A stretch of 64,000 nucleotides of DNA from Azolla caroliniana (taxonomy: Eukaryota > Polypodiophyta), in contig JBHGNT010000020.1 of NCBI GenBank assembly GCA_043228905.1, positions 12,958,001 through 13,022,000 on the forward strand, given 5' to 3'. The notes beneath the pieces were generated by a model. That model ran no database searches, was not told the DNA's origin, and worked only from the letters and a program-made list of their open reading frames with translations. Numbering within the stretch: position 1 is the stretch's first letter; each line of letters begins with the position of its first letter. Positions 45,827 to 56,213 of the stretch are shown here, piece by piece. The position numbers and the translations under genes were made by a program.

Positions 45827-48800
45827 TCACTTCGGCATGGGATGTCTTTCCAATCCGATCCTCTTCCGGCATGCTTCCAGCTTGTCGGGTGTGAGCACCT
45901 TGGTCAGCATATCCGACCCGTTCTCGTCGGTGTGGATCTTCGTCAGCACGAACTCCTTGTCTTCTATCCTTTCCCGGATCCAGTGATATCTTCGCTGGAT
46001 GTGCTTCGTCCGGGAGTGATAGGCTGCGTTCTTCGCAAGGTGGATGGCACTCTGACTGTCGCAGTAGAGTCGGTACTCCTCTTGCCGGATACCGAGCTCT
46101 CTAATGAAGTCCTTCATCCATATTATTTCCTTGCCGGCTTCAACAGCCGCCATGTACTCCGCCTCCGTGGTTGACAACGCAACCGTCTTCTGCAGCCTCG
46201 ACTGCCACGAAACAGCTCCCCCTGCATACGTCATCACATACCCTGATGTGGACCGGCTGGTATCTGCATCAGCCGACATATCAGAATCAGTAAAGCCTTC
46301 GAGTTCGGGCTTACCGGAGCCGAATCGGAGGCACACGTTTGCCGTGCCCTTCAGGTATCGGAGTATCCACTTGACCGCGTTCCAGTGCTCTTTGCCGGGA
46401 TTGCTCATGTACCGGCTCACCACTCCGACTGCATATCCTATGTCCGGTCTCGTACACACCATGGCGTACATCAAGCTCCCGACGGCTGAGGCATACGGCA
46501 CTTCCATCATATCCTCCTTTTCAGCCTTTGTCTTGGGACTTTGCTTGCTGGTCAGCTTGCAGTTTGCCGGGAGGGTCGATCCGACCGGTCTTGCTTCCGA
46601 CATGTTGAACCGTTGAAGCACCTTTGTCACGTACTTCTCCTGTGACAGCCACAACTGCTTCTTCTTCCGGTCCCGGATGATGTGCATCCCTAGTATTTGC
46701 CTCGCCGGACCCAGGTCCTTCATTGAGAAGGTTCGGTGAAGAGCCTTCTTCAGCATCCGTATCTTGACCTGGTCCCGTCCGACGATCAACATGTCGTCCA
46801 CGTACAGGAGGAGTATTAGGAAGTCTCCTCCTTCAAACTTCTTCACAAACACGCAGTGGTCGGACTGCGTTTTGAGGTACCCTTCGTCGGTCATGAAGGA
46901 GTCGAACTTCCGGTACCATTGCCGGGGAGCCTGCTTCAGTCCGTAAAGGCTCTTCTTCAACCGGCATACCAGGTGCTCCTTCCCTTTCTTCTCGAATCCT
47001 TCCGGTTGCTGCATGTAGATTTCTTCTTCGAGGTCACCGTGAAGGAATGCTGTCTTCACGTCCATCTGTTCTACCTCGAGGTCCATGCTTGCCGCTATGC
47101 TCAGCACCGTCCGGATGGAGGTCATCTTCACTACCGGGGCAAATATCTCGTCGAAGTCGACGCCCTTCTTTTGCTGAAACCCCTTCACCACGATCCTGGC
47201 TTTGTATCTCGGGGGGTTTCCGGCATCTCCCGGTTTCAGCTTGAACACCCACTTGTTTCGAAGTGCCCGCTTTCCCTTCGGCAACTCCACAAGTTCATAT
47301 GTGTGGTTCTCATGCAGGGAATCCATCTCGTCCTGCATGGCACTCAACCACCTGCGGCTCTGGGTGTCATGCTTCGCTTCTTCAAAGCTCTCCGGCTCCC
47401 CCTCGTCGGTTAGCAGCACGTGCTCTGGTTCCGGAAATCTCCGGGGGGCCCTTCTCTCTCTTAGAGGATATCTCCGTTCCGGAGCTTCGGTAACCGGTTC
47501 TTCCGATTCTTCTTCATCCGAGACCATTTCGGGATCGGGGCCGGTTCCGGTATCATTTTCATCTTCTTCGGCCGGTTCCTCGAGTGCTAACCGGTCCCTT
47601 GCCGGTCGGGACTGCTCCTCGTAGAGTTGATCCTCACCGGTCGACTTGGAGCTCTTCATCTTCTTCTCCGACTCCCAGTCGGCGAGCGTCTTGTTCTCCA
47701 TGAAGATGATATCACGACTCCGGAATATCTTCTTGTCGACCGGGTCCCATACTCGGTAGCCGAACTCGTCGTCGCCGTAACCGAGGAATATGCATGGCCG
47801 GGTCTTCGGATCTACCTTTCCTCTCCGGTCCTTTGCCACATGCACGTATGCGAGACACCCGAACACCTTCAGATGCCGGTAGGACACTTCCTTACCCGTC
47901 CACACTTTCTGCGGCGTGTCTCCGTCCAAAGGTACTGAGGGTGATCTGTTTATCACGTATGTCGCCGTCGACATTGCCTCAGCCCAAAACCCCTTGGGTA
48001 ATTTCGCATGCGCCAGCATACTCCGGACCCGCTCCATTATGGTCCGGTTCATCCTCTCGGCCAGCCCGTTCAGTTCCGGCGTCTTCGGCACAGTAAACTC
48101 GAGTCGGATTCCCTTCGAGCGACAGTACTCCTGGAACTGCCCCCGGTATTCCCCTCCGTTATCCGCTCGTATCGCTTTCAGCTTCTTGCCGGATTCCCTT
48201 TCCACTCTCGCGTGGAGTTCTTTGAAGACGGACAACACTTGGTCCTTTGTCTTCAACGGTGCCGTCCACAGCTTCCGGCTGTGATCATCAATGAATGTCA
48301 CGAAGTACTGGGCTCCGCCATGTGACTTCGTTTCTACCTGACACACATCAGTGTGCACCAACTCCAATGGTGCGCTACGTCTCGTCGGTGGCCTTGAGTG
48401 GAAGGAGGTTCGGTTCTGCTTACCGGCCAGGCAATCGGTGCACTTCTCCAGGTGCACGTGCTTCACTGGGATGAGGTTGTCTTCTGCAAGCCTCTTCATC
48501 CCCTTCTCACTCATGTGGCACAGTCTTTTGTGCCACAGCTCACCGGCAGTGTCGGCTGCCACATTCAGCTCTTCCGGACATAACCGGGCATTCATCAGGT
48601 ACAGTGTGTTGACCTTCCGGGCCCGAACCACTATCAAGCTCCCCTTGCTGAACTTCATGACACCGTTCCGGATGCTACCCGTGTAGCCTTCATCATCTAG
48701 CCTCCCGGCCGAAATCAGGTTCAATCGGACCTCCGGAACGTGTCGGACATCTTTCAGCAGCATTTTGCATCCGGTCGGGGTTGTCAACCACACGTCTCCT

Positions 48801-49873
48801 ATGCCGGCAATCCGGCACGTACCTTCATTTCCCATCCGAACACAGCCATGCTCGCCGGCTGTGTAGGATGAGAAGTATCTTCTCTCCGGGGTCAGGTGGA
48901 ACGATGCTCCGGAATCGACCACCCAGGTCGTCTCATCGCCGGCAACGTTTAGCTCACCTTCTTCGGTGATGAGCATGATTTCTTCCTCACTTGCCGCGAG
49001 TGCCGTTGTTCCTTTCCGGTCTTGCCCTCGCCGATCCGAACCGCTCCGGTCCGTGGCTCCCCGGTATGCACCGTTTCTCTCCGGTGACTTCTTCGAGTCG
49101 GTGTCGTCGGCTCCGTTGTCTTTTCGGTAATGCCGACAATTCTTTCGGAAGTGCCCCGGCTTCCCACAGTGGAAGCATGTGGGCCTTCCTCTTGACTGCG
49201 ACCGGGTCCCCGACTTCTCCCGTCTTTGCGGACTCCGGTTCCATTGTCTTCCCCGATCCGATTCGGTAAACAGCATCTTCGGGTCGGAGGCCGGTTCCTT
49301 ATCTCTCCGACGCGCTTCTTCATTCAGAATACTTGTCTTTACAGTTTGTAAGGACAAGTTATCTTCGGTGCACGAGGTGCTGAGAGTCACCACCAAGTTC
49401 TCCCAGCTTTCCGGCAATGTACACATCAGGATGATGGCTTGCATTGCATCCTCCAACGGGAACTTGATCGCCGCAAGCTGGTTCACGAATCCCATGAACG
49501 TGCTTACGTGTTCCACCATACTCTCGCCGTCCCGATACTTGAGATTCACAATCTTCCTCATCAGGGAGGTCCGGTTCAACGCATTCTTCCTCTCATAGAG
49601 GCCAGACAGCTTCTTCCACATCTCGTATGAGTTGGTGTCGTTCGCCACATGTTGCAGGACGCTTACGTCGACATATTGTCGGATCGTCGCTACGGCTTTC
49701 CGGTTCAGGAGCTTCCACTCCGACTCAAGTACCCCCTTCGGTATTTCCGACCTGTCAATCGGTTCGTACAGGTCCCGAACAATCAGAAGATCCTCCATCT
49801 TGATCTTCCAGTCGGCGTAATTCTGTGCATTCAGCACCATCATCATCGGCTGCCCGCTGCCGCCGCCTTCCAT
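45827..49873 (-). CDS. Copia H gag-pol polyprotein, 1348 aa
   Basis: A complete Copia polyprotein. I start it at ATG 49873 (MEGGGSG), just after the primer site. The frame is open 24 codons further upstream to 49945, but that ATG lies inside the LTR. Domain order, numbered from 49873: Gag with a UBN2-like capsid at about 10-200; CCHC knuckle CFHCGKPGHFRKNC at 233-246; protease WVVDSGASFH with DSG near 320-322; GAG-pre-integrase LWHKRLCHMS near 447; integrase catalytic D508, D571 (ADNGGEY) and E606 (NGLAERMN); reverse transcriptase with FAPVVKMTSIR, QMDVKTAFLHGDLEEE and YVDD at 1024-1027; RNase H with ALSTTEAEYMAA and YCDSQSAI. Length and order are normal for Copia. No stop or frameshift is seen, so it could be active. 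Expression would come from the LTR promoter. Confidence 0.96.
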   Translation of the reverse strand: MEGGGSGQPMMMVLNAQNYADWKIKMEDLLIVRDLYEPIDRSEIPKGVLESEWKLLNRKAVATIRQYVDVSVLQHVANDTNSYEMWKKLSGLYERKNALNRTSLMRKIVNLKYRDGESMVEHVSTFMGFVNQLAAIKFPLEDAMQAIILMCTLPESWENLVVTLSTSCTEDNLSLQTVKTSILNEEARRRDKEPASDPKMLFTESDRGRQWNRSPQRREKSGTRSQSRGRPTCFHCGKPGHFRKNCRHYRKDNGADDTDSKKSPERNGAYRGATDRSGSDRRGQDRKGTTALAASEEEIMLITEEGELNVAGDETTWVVDSGASFHLTPERRYFSSYTAGEHGCVRMGNEGTCRIAGIGDVWLTTPTGCKMLLKDVRHVPEVRLNLISAGRLDDEGYTGSIRNGVMKFSKGSLIVVRARKVNTLYLMNARLCPEELNVAADTAGELWHKRLCHMSEKGMKRLAEDNLIPVKHVHLEKCTDCLAGKQNRTSFHSRPPTRRSAPLELVHTDVCQVETKSHGGAQYFVTFIDDHSRKLWTAPLKTKDQVLSVFKELHARVERESGKKLKAIRADNGGEYRGQFQEYCRSKGIRLEFTVPKTPELNGLAERMNRTIMERVRSMLAHAKLPKGFWAEAMSTATYVINRSPSVPLDGDTPQKVWTGKEVSYRHLKVFGCLAYVHVAKDRRGKVDPKTRPCIFLGYGDDEFGYRVWDPVDKKIFRSRDIIFMENKTLADWESEKKMKSSKSTGEDQLYEEQSRPARDRLALEEPAEEDENDTGTGPDPEMVSDEEESEEPVTEAPERRYPLRERRAPRRFPEPEHVLLTDEGEPESFEEAKHDTQSRRWLSAMQDEMDSLHENHTYELVELPKGKRALRNKWVFKLKPGDAGNPPRYKARIVVKGFQQKKGVDFDEIFAPVVKMTSIRTVLSIAASMDLEVEQMDVKTAFLHGDLEEEIYMQQPEGFEKKGKEHLVCRLKKSLYGLKQAPRQWYRKFDSFMTDEGYLKTQSDHCVFVKKFEGGDFLILLLYVDDMLIVGRDQVKIRMLKKALHRTFSMKDLGPARQILGMHIIRDRKKKQLWLSQEKYVTKVLQRFNMSEARPVGSTLPANCKLTSKQSPKTKAEKEDMMEVPYASAVGSLMYAMVCTRPDIGYAVGVVSRYMSNPGKEHWNAVKWILRYLKGTANVCLRFGSGKPELEGFTDSDMSADADTSRSTSGYVMTYAGGAVSWQSRLQKTVALSTTEAEYMAAVEAGKEIIWMKDFIRELGIRQEEYRLYCDSQSAIHLAKNAAYHSRTKHIQRRYHWIRERIEDKEFVLTKIHTDENGSDMLTKVLTPDKLEACRKRIGLERHPMPK

Positions 49874-49887
49874 TTTCTGCAACAGTC

Positions 49888-49899
49888 GCTCTGATACCA
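49888..49899 (-). promoter_or_regulatory. Primer-binding site of Copia H
   Basis: The minus strand reads TGGTATCAGAGC three bases after the 5' LTR. This is the classic plant complement of the initiator Met-tRNA 3' end, which primes minus-strand cDNA synthesis. Confidence 0.95.
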
Positions 49900-49902
49900 G
49901 TT

Positions 49903-50521
49903 TGTAAGGAATAGGCCCTTCTATCCACCTTCTTATCTCGGCCACAACCGATTAATCGCGGATCAATGGAGCAAAAAATAGGAAACACACGTAGAAACAA
50001 AACGAAGAAACGCGAGTACACAAGGATTAACGTGGAAAACCCTAAACGGGGAAAAACCACGGGAGTACAAGACTCCAAACAACACTATACAGAGAAGTAT
50101 ACAATGACGAGCTCCAAGGCGACGACCTTGAGCTCGCTGTCCTCGCCACAGGCGGCGGAAATACACAGAGGCGTCTACCTCTTTCTCTTCGCGCTCTCTC
50201 TCTTTCTCTCTCACACGGCTGCTCTCTCTTCACTCCTCTAAAGTGGAAAAACAGAAAAATGAGAAGCAACAGAAAAACTGTTTGCCCTAAGTCATATTTA
50301 TACTTATATGACTTTGGGCTATTTACAACTATAGCCTCAGGGGGCTCGTAGCGAACATATTCACGGATATGTCCCTGCATCCGGATCGCTCTCCGGGTAC
50401 ATTCGTCATCCGGCACCGAAGCCGGGGTCTTCGTCATCCGGATCCGAAACCGAAACCGGGCTTGTCGGCATTCATCTCCGATATCCGACCATCCCATCCG
50501 AAAGGGACCGAAATCCCAACA
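49903..50521 (-). repeat. 5' LTR of Copia H
   Basis: 619 bp; minus-strand TATA-like AAGTATAAATATGAC near 50295. The ORFs seen inside both LTRs are identical copies of one chance frame. Confidence 0.96.
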
Positions 50522-50526
50522 GGTGT

Positions 50527-52657
50527 CCACTACCGTCAGTCCTTTCTCTGGATTAGAAAAGAATGTCGGAGCCGGTGGCGTGCCGACCATAGTCATTCCC
50601 ATCTTCAGTCCTTCCATAAACCGTGGCACTAACTTCAATAGCCGACCTAATGGCAGCGTGATTTGGCATTCTTGCAACGCCTGCCATGTTCGGTTTTCCG
50701 CCTGGCTATTGCCAGTGGGCTCCTCTAGATTCTACTTTTGTTGCTCCAGTTCTGCCACATTCGGCTCATTTGCCTTCTTTACCCATTCAGTGGCCTGCTT
50801 CAAGATGGCTTCTTGGGTTTCCCATTCCGTTGCTTTTCCTTTTGCCCTCGTGGTCACTTGTTGTATGTCCACGACCTCCACCACCACCATGTTTACTACT
50901 GGTCCCTTATCGTAGCTTTTCGCCAGACATTGGTTACTGTAGTGTCCCTCTTGTCGGCAATAGTAGCAGTATGCCTTTCAAGTGTTGCTGAATTCTATTT
51001 TCGCCCCGACACCCGGTTAAGGTCCTGTGGTAAGTGCTTGGCCTTGGTCCGGTTGGCTGCTTGATGTACCCTGTTCCGGCTCCTGTTGGTGACCCCCTTT
51101 TTTAGTGAAATGTTGTTTTTTGTTGAAAGGCTTTTTGTTTCAGAAATCCTGTCAGAGCCAGTCGTCGTACTTGCCATAGTCCTCCCTTTGGGGGTTGTAA
51201 CCGGGGGAGTGATCCCGGTTGTAATGCTCATTCTGTTCCCCATTATAGTCCCGATATCTGTCATATCTATCATACCGATCGCAGTCATAAGCGTTTCTTC
51301 AATCACCGTACCAGACATCTTGTGCCAGCCAGTAACGTTCCTCTCGCCATCAACGCTATTCCTCCTCCTCCTAGTTGCTCCTTGGTTCGATTTGCCGGAC
51401 CGGTGGTGCTTGTCGATTCAGCAAGTTATACTCGCACCGATCCATTGTGTGATTTCTAGAATGGCAAAGCAGGCATTGAGAACGCATGGTGCACTCCAAC
51501 GCCGAATGTCCGGCATTCAGGCAAGTCGTACATTGAACTGCTTGTTGAAAGCGGAGGTCTTCATCAGTCGGTAACGTTCGTTGGAGTGCCCCCATCGTCA
51601 GCTACGAGCTGGAGTTTTCCATTTCCTTGACTCAGTCTATGACCTGGTCAACGGAACTCGTGCGGAAATCAATGACTATGCACACCTTTCATAGGGGTTC
51701 CCAGAGTGCTGCTAGGAATATCGCCTTAGTCTCTTCCTCCAGTGGTGCCTGACTAAGCTGGTTGTGCATTCTCTGGAATCAGATTACAAATTGTTGAATG
51801 TTCTCTGTGGGCTCCTGCCTGATGGTATAGAATAGGCCAGCCATTTCCCACTGATCCACTTCTTTGTGAAAAAAATGTAAGAATTTAGATTTCAAGGCCT
51901 CAAACGTCGTGATGGTACTGGGATCTTGCATCAGGCGCCATCTAGCGGCGGGCCCTTCCAGGGTCATGCCGAACTCCGCCATCTTTGAGCGTTCTGCTTC
52001 GGCCGTGATTAACCGTTGTGACACATGATTTGCTTCCCAGGTCTGATGAAATGCATAGACGTGGGCCTCTACGTCCGGATCATCCCGGTACTTGGGATAT
52101 TGAAATGGCATGTCGTCGTCCGGTGTTGGAACGCGAGCTGGCGGTGTCGGAGGTCTCTCCGCCTCCTTTGTCAGAGGTCTTTCTTCCTCTGTGGGAGGTA
52201 TTTTCGCCTCTGCTTCGGTTGTTGGGGTTTGCTCAGTCCTTGGCCGATCTGTGGCTTCCAGCTCTGTCAATTCTAGTTCCGGTGTCGGTGAGGTCTCTGA
52301 TTCCTCATCTGCCGGTTCGTCTGGGGTGTCGTGACTGTTGCAGTAATTAGAATGAGCGCTATATTCGCCGTCTAAGTCTGATTCAAAGGCCGAAAATGGT
52401 TTTGAATCGCCATCTCCTGCAGCTAATGTCTGCAGTAGGGATTCCGTTTCCCAAAGACTACTCAAGCTGCTTCCTTCATCGGGCTGGAAATCTTGTTGCA
52501 AACGGAGTGACTCCTCAGCCACTCGCCGGATCACTTTGGAAAATGATTGGTCCGAACGAATTTCTTCCGCCGCTTACTGGAAGGCCTCTCGCTTCCGCAG
52601 GCGCTCAGCGAGTCTCCTTGCTCGATCCGTAACGGGTCCGCTCGTTGGTCTAGTCAT
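50527..52657 (-). pseudogene. Element C gag with three CCHC knuckles
   Basis: Probable start at ATG 52657 (MTRPTSGPVT), in frame with the longer block from 52534 apart from one stop near 52575. An acidic, Pro/Thr/Glu-rich N-terminal half precedes a capsid-like part with MAEFGMTLEGPAARWRLM and QFVI near 51780-52050. Two linked CCHC knuckles follow (CTTCLNAGHSALEC and CLLCHSRNHTMDRC, near 51440-51530). After a basic linker comes a third knuckle, CYYCRQEGHYSNQC, near 50950. Three knuckles is more than the one usual in Gypsy gag. The end leads into the protease and is cut by Copia H at 50521. Confidence 0.8.
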
Positions 52658-52778
52658 CCATTCCTGTCGTTGTTCACGGCGTTTATGCAGGAATCGTGGT
52701 CGCCAAAAACCGTGTTATTCCTTAGGGCCGGACAATAGCCTAACACAGGGTGTCTACAGAAGACACTTCACCAAAGGG

Positions 52779-53174
52779 TGTTACGGTGAAACAAAGTTAG
52801 ACCAACGATTAATCAGACCTTAATCAGTTACTTAACCCACATATCCTTAATCTTAATACACGCGTAAGATAGAAAGTAATTAGCACAGAACGATAATCAA
52901 TACACAGAGATAAGACAATAGAGCTTTATTAATTATCCGTCGTCATTTACAATGTAACCGGCCCTTTTTATAGATCACCGGCTCTGCCTACAAAACGGTG
53001 CCAACCGGCACACTAATATGAACCGGTCCGGATCTAGATCGGCATACCGATTCCGGTCCATCCGTTCACTTCTCTGAAATCTACTTAACTACTTAATATC
53101 CTAATAACAGCCTCTGATTATTCCTGCCCTTTCATATTCTGAACTGTCCTCCACTCCTTGTCAACTGGCTAACA
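52779..53174 (-). repeat. 5' LTR of element C
   Basis: 396 bp, the same edges as 37120-37515. On the minus strand it is followed by CCCTTTGGTGAAGTGTC, a primer-site-like sequence sharing TTTGGTGAA with elements A and B; the tRNA was not identified. Confidence 0.92.
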
Positions 53175-54602
53175 CTTCAACACCATACCCTCGATATGCT
53201 TCATATTCGGGGGTGCCCCCCCAACTTGAGTTTGGTTATTAGTGGTATATTCTAGTTCGGCGAGGCGAGTGCCGATACGCGGTAGTGGGGGTTGTTGGGG
53301 AAGTATTGTTGGTAGTTGTGGGCGGCTAAACAGTGGAGGTGAGCGTGGGTGCTCTACCATTGGTGTTTGGCTATACCTTCCGTTTGGGGCTTGCCAACAG
53401 TTCTCTTGAGAATGCATCACGAAAGCTTTGCACCACTTACAGTATTGCGACCGTCATTGGTGGAGGAGGGGGCACCTGTGCCCCGTGTGATGGCCATGGC
53501 ATACTGTACACCTTACATTTTCTCTTTGGGCGTATGCTTGGGGTCTTTCTATACAGGATGGTCTCGGTGGCGTGGGTAGAGTGGGGTCCGAGGGCTTCTC
53601 ATGGTTGTTCGTAGGCGTTTGAGTGGGTATATGTAACCCGCTCATTGAATCCTCGAAGGCCATCACTACCGTGCAAGTTTCAGCGAACGACCAAAACATC
53701 CTGGCAATTAGGAAATTTTGGAGCGTCGGATCGAACAACCCATTGATGAAGCGGCTCATCAACTTGTCATCCGTCATCTTGTCACTCAGGCTACAACAAT
53801 GGTGTAGGCTTTTTGTGTGGCATATGTAGTCCCTAACCGTCTTGTTCGCTTCTTGCTTGAGGGCGAAAAGTTGGTCGATTGGGTTCCATTTATTCCCTAG
53901 ACGAGCGAAGTTTATCAAGAAATCTTTGATGACATACTCGAAGTACGCGACGATGTCCTCATTCAAGGTTCTAAACCAAATTCCAGCTTGGTCATCGAGT
54001 GTAAGCCCAAATGCAGCTACTTTGGTGGTCTCTGTGAGGGGTTCATAAGCGCGACAGATATGTTTGAACCTCTCGACGTGATCATAGGCGTCACCGAAAC
54101 CGAGAAAACGGGGTACTAATTTAGAAATGGAAGCACTCTTCCCACTGCCATTTGTAGTGTTTCTCGAATGGTCCGTGGGTGCTCGCTCCTTTTCCATCAA
54201 TGCCACGAGGGTTTGGATGGATTGTAACGCTAGTGCGAGTTCGGTGTTTGGGGATGTCGAGGCAGTTTGGTGGTGTCGAGTGTCCATACATCGTGGTGTC
54301 GAGTGTCATTGCGTGTGGGCTTCGTTTGGACTGTCGCCCATTGTGCTCGAATCCGGCGCGGGGCTGCGCTCACAGCCTCGACGATGCGTATGCAATGATG
54401 CTTCTAGGAGGTGAAGTTTTTGTTGCACTCGTGCGAATCTGTCTTTCCTTTCTGCCAAAGAGGCTTTGATATCTCGGGTGATGTTTTCCGGTTGTCCTCC
54501 TTTCGCGAGTTGTACCGTCCATATATTGATTTCTTGTTCTATCACGCATAATTCCTGTGTGGCATCCCATATGTGTCGTTCTATGCTGATTGGGTCTGCC
54601 AT
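53175..54602 (-). pseudogene. Element D gag
   Basis: Starts at ATG 54602 (MADPISIERHIWDATQEL) with a short coiled-coil-like N-terminus. One stop near 54306 is followed in the same frame by a 278-residue block to 53454. This carries a capsid-type core: FLGFGDAYDHVERFKHICRA, FGLTLDDQAGIWFRTL, FARLGNKWNPIDQLFAL and a LMSRFINGL segment. A Pro/Gln-rich end at 53175-53420 lies in a shifted frame. Element C interrupts it there, and the knuckle region continues at 37119. The core is of the Retrotrans_gag type found in plant Gypsy elements. Confidence 0.82.
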
Positions 54603-54837
54603 TGGGCTCTCTTGTAGAGGGGGTGTGTTGAGAGGTGCTTTAGTTGTTGGGCTCGATGGGAGGTTTATGTTTGGTAACGTCCCCAGAGTTAACCACCCTC
54701 CATGGAATCGAGTTGGTTTAGATGGGTTAGCACCGTGCGTTTGGTCAGTTTGGGTGGACTCCTCCTAGTGTGTGGGTCAGGTTTTGAACATCTCTGTCCA
54801 TGAGGATCCGGCCATGTTCTCTTGCCAAGCTTTGCGG

Positions 54838-55330
54838 GTTCGTCGAAATATGATCCTTCATCGAACTTTTTGGGTTTGGTAGACTCTAATCTTTCGTCTA
54901 ACTTTGTGGGTTTGGCAAACTTTGACCTTTCATTGAAAGATGTGGGGTTCATTGAACTTTGATCTTTCGTCGAAGGATGTGGGTTCGTTGAAAGATGTGG
55001 GTTTGGCAAACTTTGATCTTTCGTCGAAGGATGTGGGTTTGTCGAACTTTGATCTTTCGTCGAAGGATATGGGTTCGTCGAACTTTGATCTTTCATCGAA
55101 GGATGTGGGTTCGTCGAACTTTGATCTTTCGTCGAAGGATGTGGGTTCGTCGAACTTTGATCTTTCGTCGAAGGATGTGGGTTCGTCGAACTTTGGTCTT
55201 TCGTCGAAGGATGTGGATTCGTCGAACTTTGATCCTTCGTCGAAGGATGTGGGTTCGTCGAAAGATGCGGGTTTGGCAAACTTTGATCTTTCGTCGAAGG
55301 ATGCTTCCCTTATCGAACTCCAATCTTTCG
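54838..55330 (-). repeat. 36-bp tandem repeat in the element D leader
   Basis: About a dozen units of 36 bp, unit close to TTTCGTCGAAGGATGTGGG then TTCGTCGAACTTTGATC on the plus strand, lie between the 5' LTR and gag. Because 36 is divisible by three, several frames stay open on both strands. The minus frames give 12-residue repeats such as SFDERSKFDEPT, or RRKIKVRRTHIL in another frame. Which, if any, is translated cannot be told. The units towards 54840 are more diverged. Confidence 0.9.
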
Positions 55331-55689
55331 ACAAACTTTGAGTGGGAAATTTGAATTTGTTGGCGCCAATAGTTGTTTCGTGTCCCGTAGGATTATCGTA
55401 CTCAGTGAGAATTGTGGCGATTATTCTTGCCTTGCAATGGCTAAATCTCAACAATGCTTAGCGTTAACTGGACGAATAGTTTGCTAATGTCCGGGCGATT
55501 AAGGGTAAATTAAAACTAAAAAACATAGAAAATTAACTTAATTAAAATGTGAAATAGGGAGCATGAAAAATGGAAAATAGTGGTTTCCTTTTGATTTCTT
55601 CCCTCGTTAAGTGGTTTGCCTATGAGTGTTTGACCACTCGAAATCGGCTTCAAGCGTCGGTCGTATCCCCGACAGCAGCGCCAAATAGA

Positions 55690-56213
55690 TGTGTATGATC
55701 TATGTATTGATGGAGTTAACTCCTCGATGTCATTTGCGGAGTTCGGACCAGCGTATACCCTTTTGATGGCGAATCGGACGGAGATGGTTGTCGGACACCT
55801 CTGAGCCTCACACTCACTTAACGATTAATAGATGATTAAGCATGATATCTCTCTCACTCTCTCGAGCTCACTCTCATAGACAATAGGGTAATGAATATAG
55901 ACAATAAGAGTAATGAATATGTTATTAACCCTCTTTGCTAAGAGGTCTAGCACCAACAAGGAAGAGAGATTAGTGTTCTCTAACAAAACACTTCACTAAT
56001 CTCTCTTAAGCTTAAAGGTTGGAACCCTTACAAAGCCACCACTATGTGGTTTATATAGCATTCACGTTTAGGGTATGAACCTTTCACACTTGGACGTCCC
56101 TTAGCCTCTTTTCCTCTTGCCATTTCCTCTTCATAGGTCCTTCAACACATACTACGTCCTTGTTGATGCGCTCTTCTCCATGATTGGTTGTGGTGCAATC
56201 CAAACGCTTAACA
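55690..56213 (-). repeat. 5' LTR of element D
   Basis: 524 bp; the same edges as 22609-23191 but missing about 60 bp internally. A minus-strand TATA-like GCTATATAAACC lies near 56045. The Asp-tRNA-type primer site lies at about 55666-55686. Confidence 0.9.

Larger units (their letters stand above)
45198..50521 (-). mobile_element. Copia H, apparently intact and recent
   Basis: A 5.3-kb minus-strand element with two 619-bp LTRs (45198-45816, 49903-50521) and a perfect 5-bp target duplication, GGTGT (45193-45197 and 50522-50526). Removing it rejoins the element C protein in frame (VVDT then CSPTITT). It has a Met-initiator primer site, a full polyprotein and a polypurine tract. By eye the LTRs differ at one base (45268 G, 49973 A). 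It is the only element in the window with no visible lesion. Confidence 0.96.
37120..53174 (-). mobile_element. Gypsy element C with 3' accessory ORF, nested in D
   Basis: 396-bp LTRs at 37120-37515 and 52779-53174 on the minus strand enclose gag, protease, reverse transcriptase, RNase H, integrase and a long extra ORF. It interrupts the gag of D between a Pro/Gln-rich end (53175-53420) and the CCHC knuckles (37060-36870). Copia H and a solo A-type LTR are inserted in its protease region. About 9.9 kb remains after removing them. The integrase and the large 3' ORF suggest the Athila/Tat/Ogre side of the Gypsy group; this placement is inference. Single in-frame stops make it defective. Confidence 0.88.
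22609..56213 (-). mobile_element. Large Gypsy-like element D lacking a polymerase, carrying nested elements
   Basis: LTRs at 22609-23191 and 55690-56213 in minus orientation enclose 33.6 kb, most of it later insertions (B, F, C). The flanks share the 7-mer TCAACAT (22602-22608 and 56214-56220), and LINE-1 is rejoined in frame when one copy is kept. After the 5' LTR the minus strand carries TTTGGCGCTGCTGTCGGGGA (about 55666-55686), similar to the Asp-tRNA-type primer site known from Athila and Tat Gypsy elements. The minus-strand polypurine tract AGGTTGGGGGAGA precedes the 3' LTR. The coding order is leader repeats, gag, CCHC knuckles, protease 1, protease-like 2, an unknown 3' ORF. I find no reverse transcriptase, RNase H or integrase belonging to it. 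Confidence 0.82.

Noticed and set aside
46856-47413. 185-codon plus-strand ORF and its neighbours
   Set aside because: Antisense shadow of the Copia H reverse transcriptase; GC-rich codons on the minus strand leave it open.
49873-49945. Copia H start at 49945
   Set aside because: That ATG lies within the 5' LTR and the frame crosses the primer-binding site; 49873 follows the primer site as expected.
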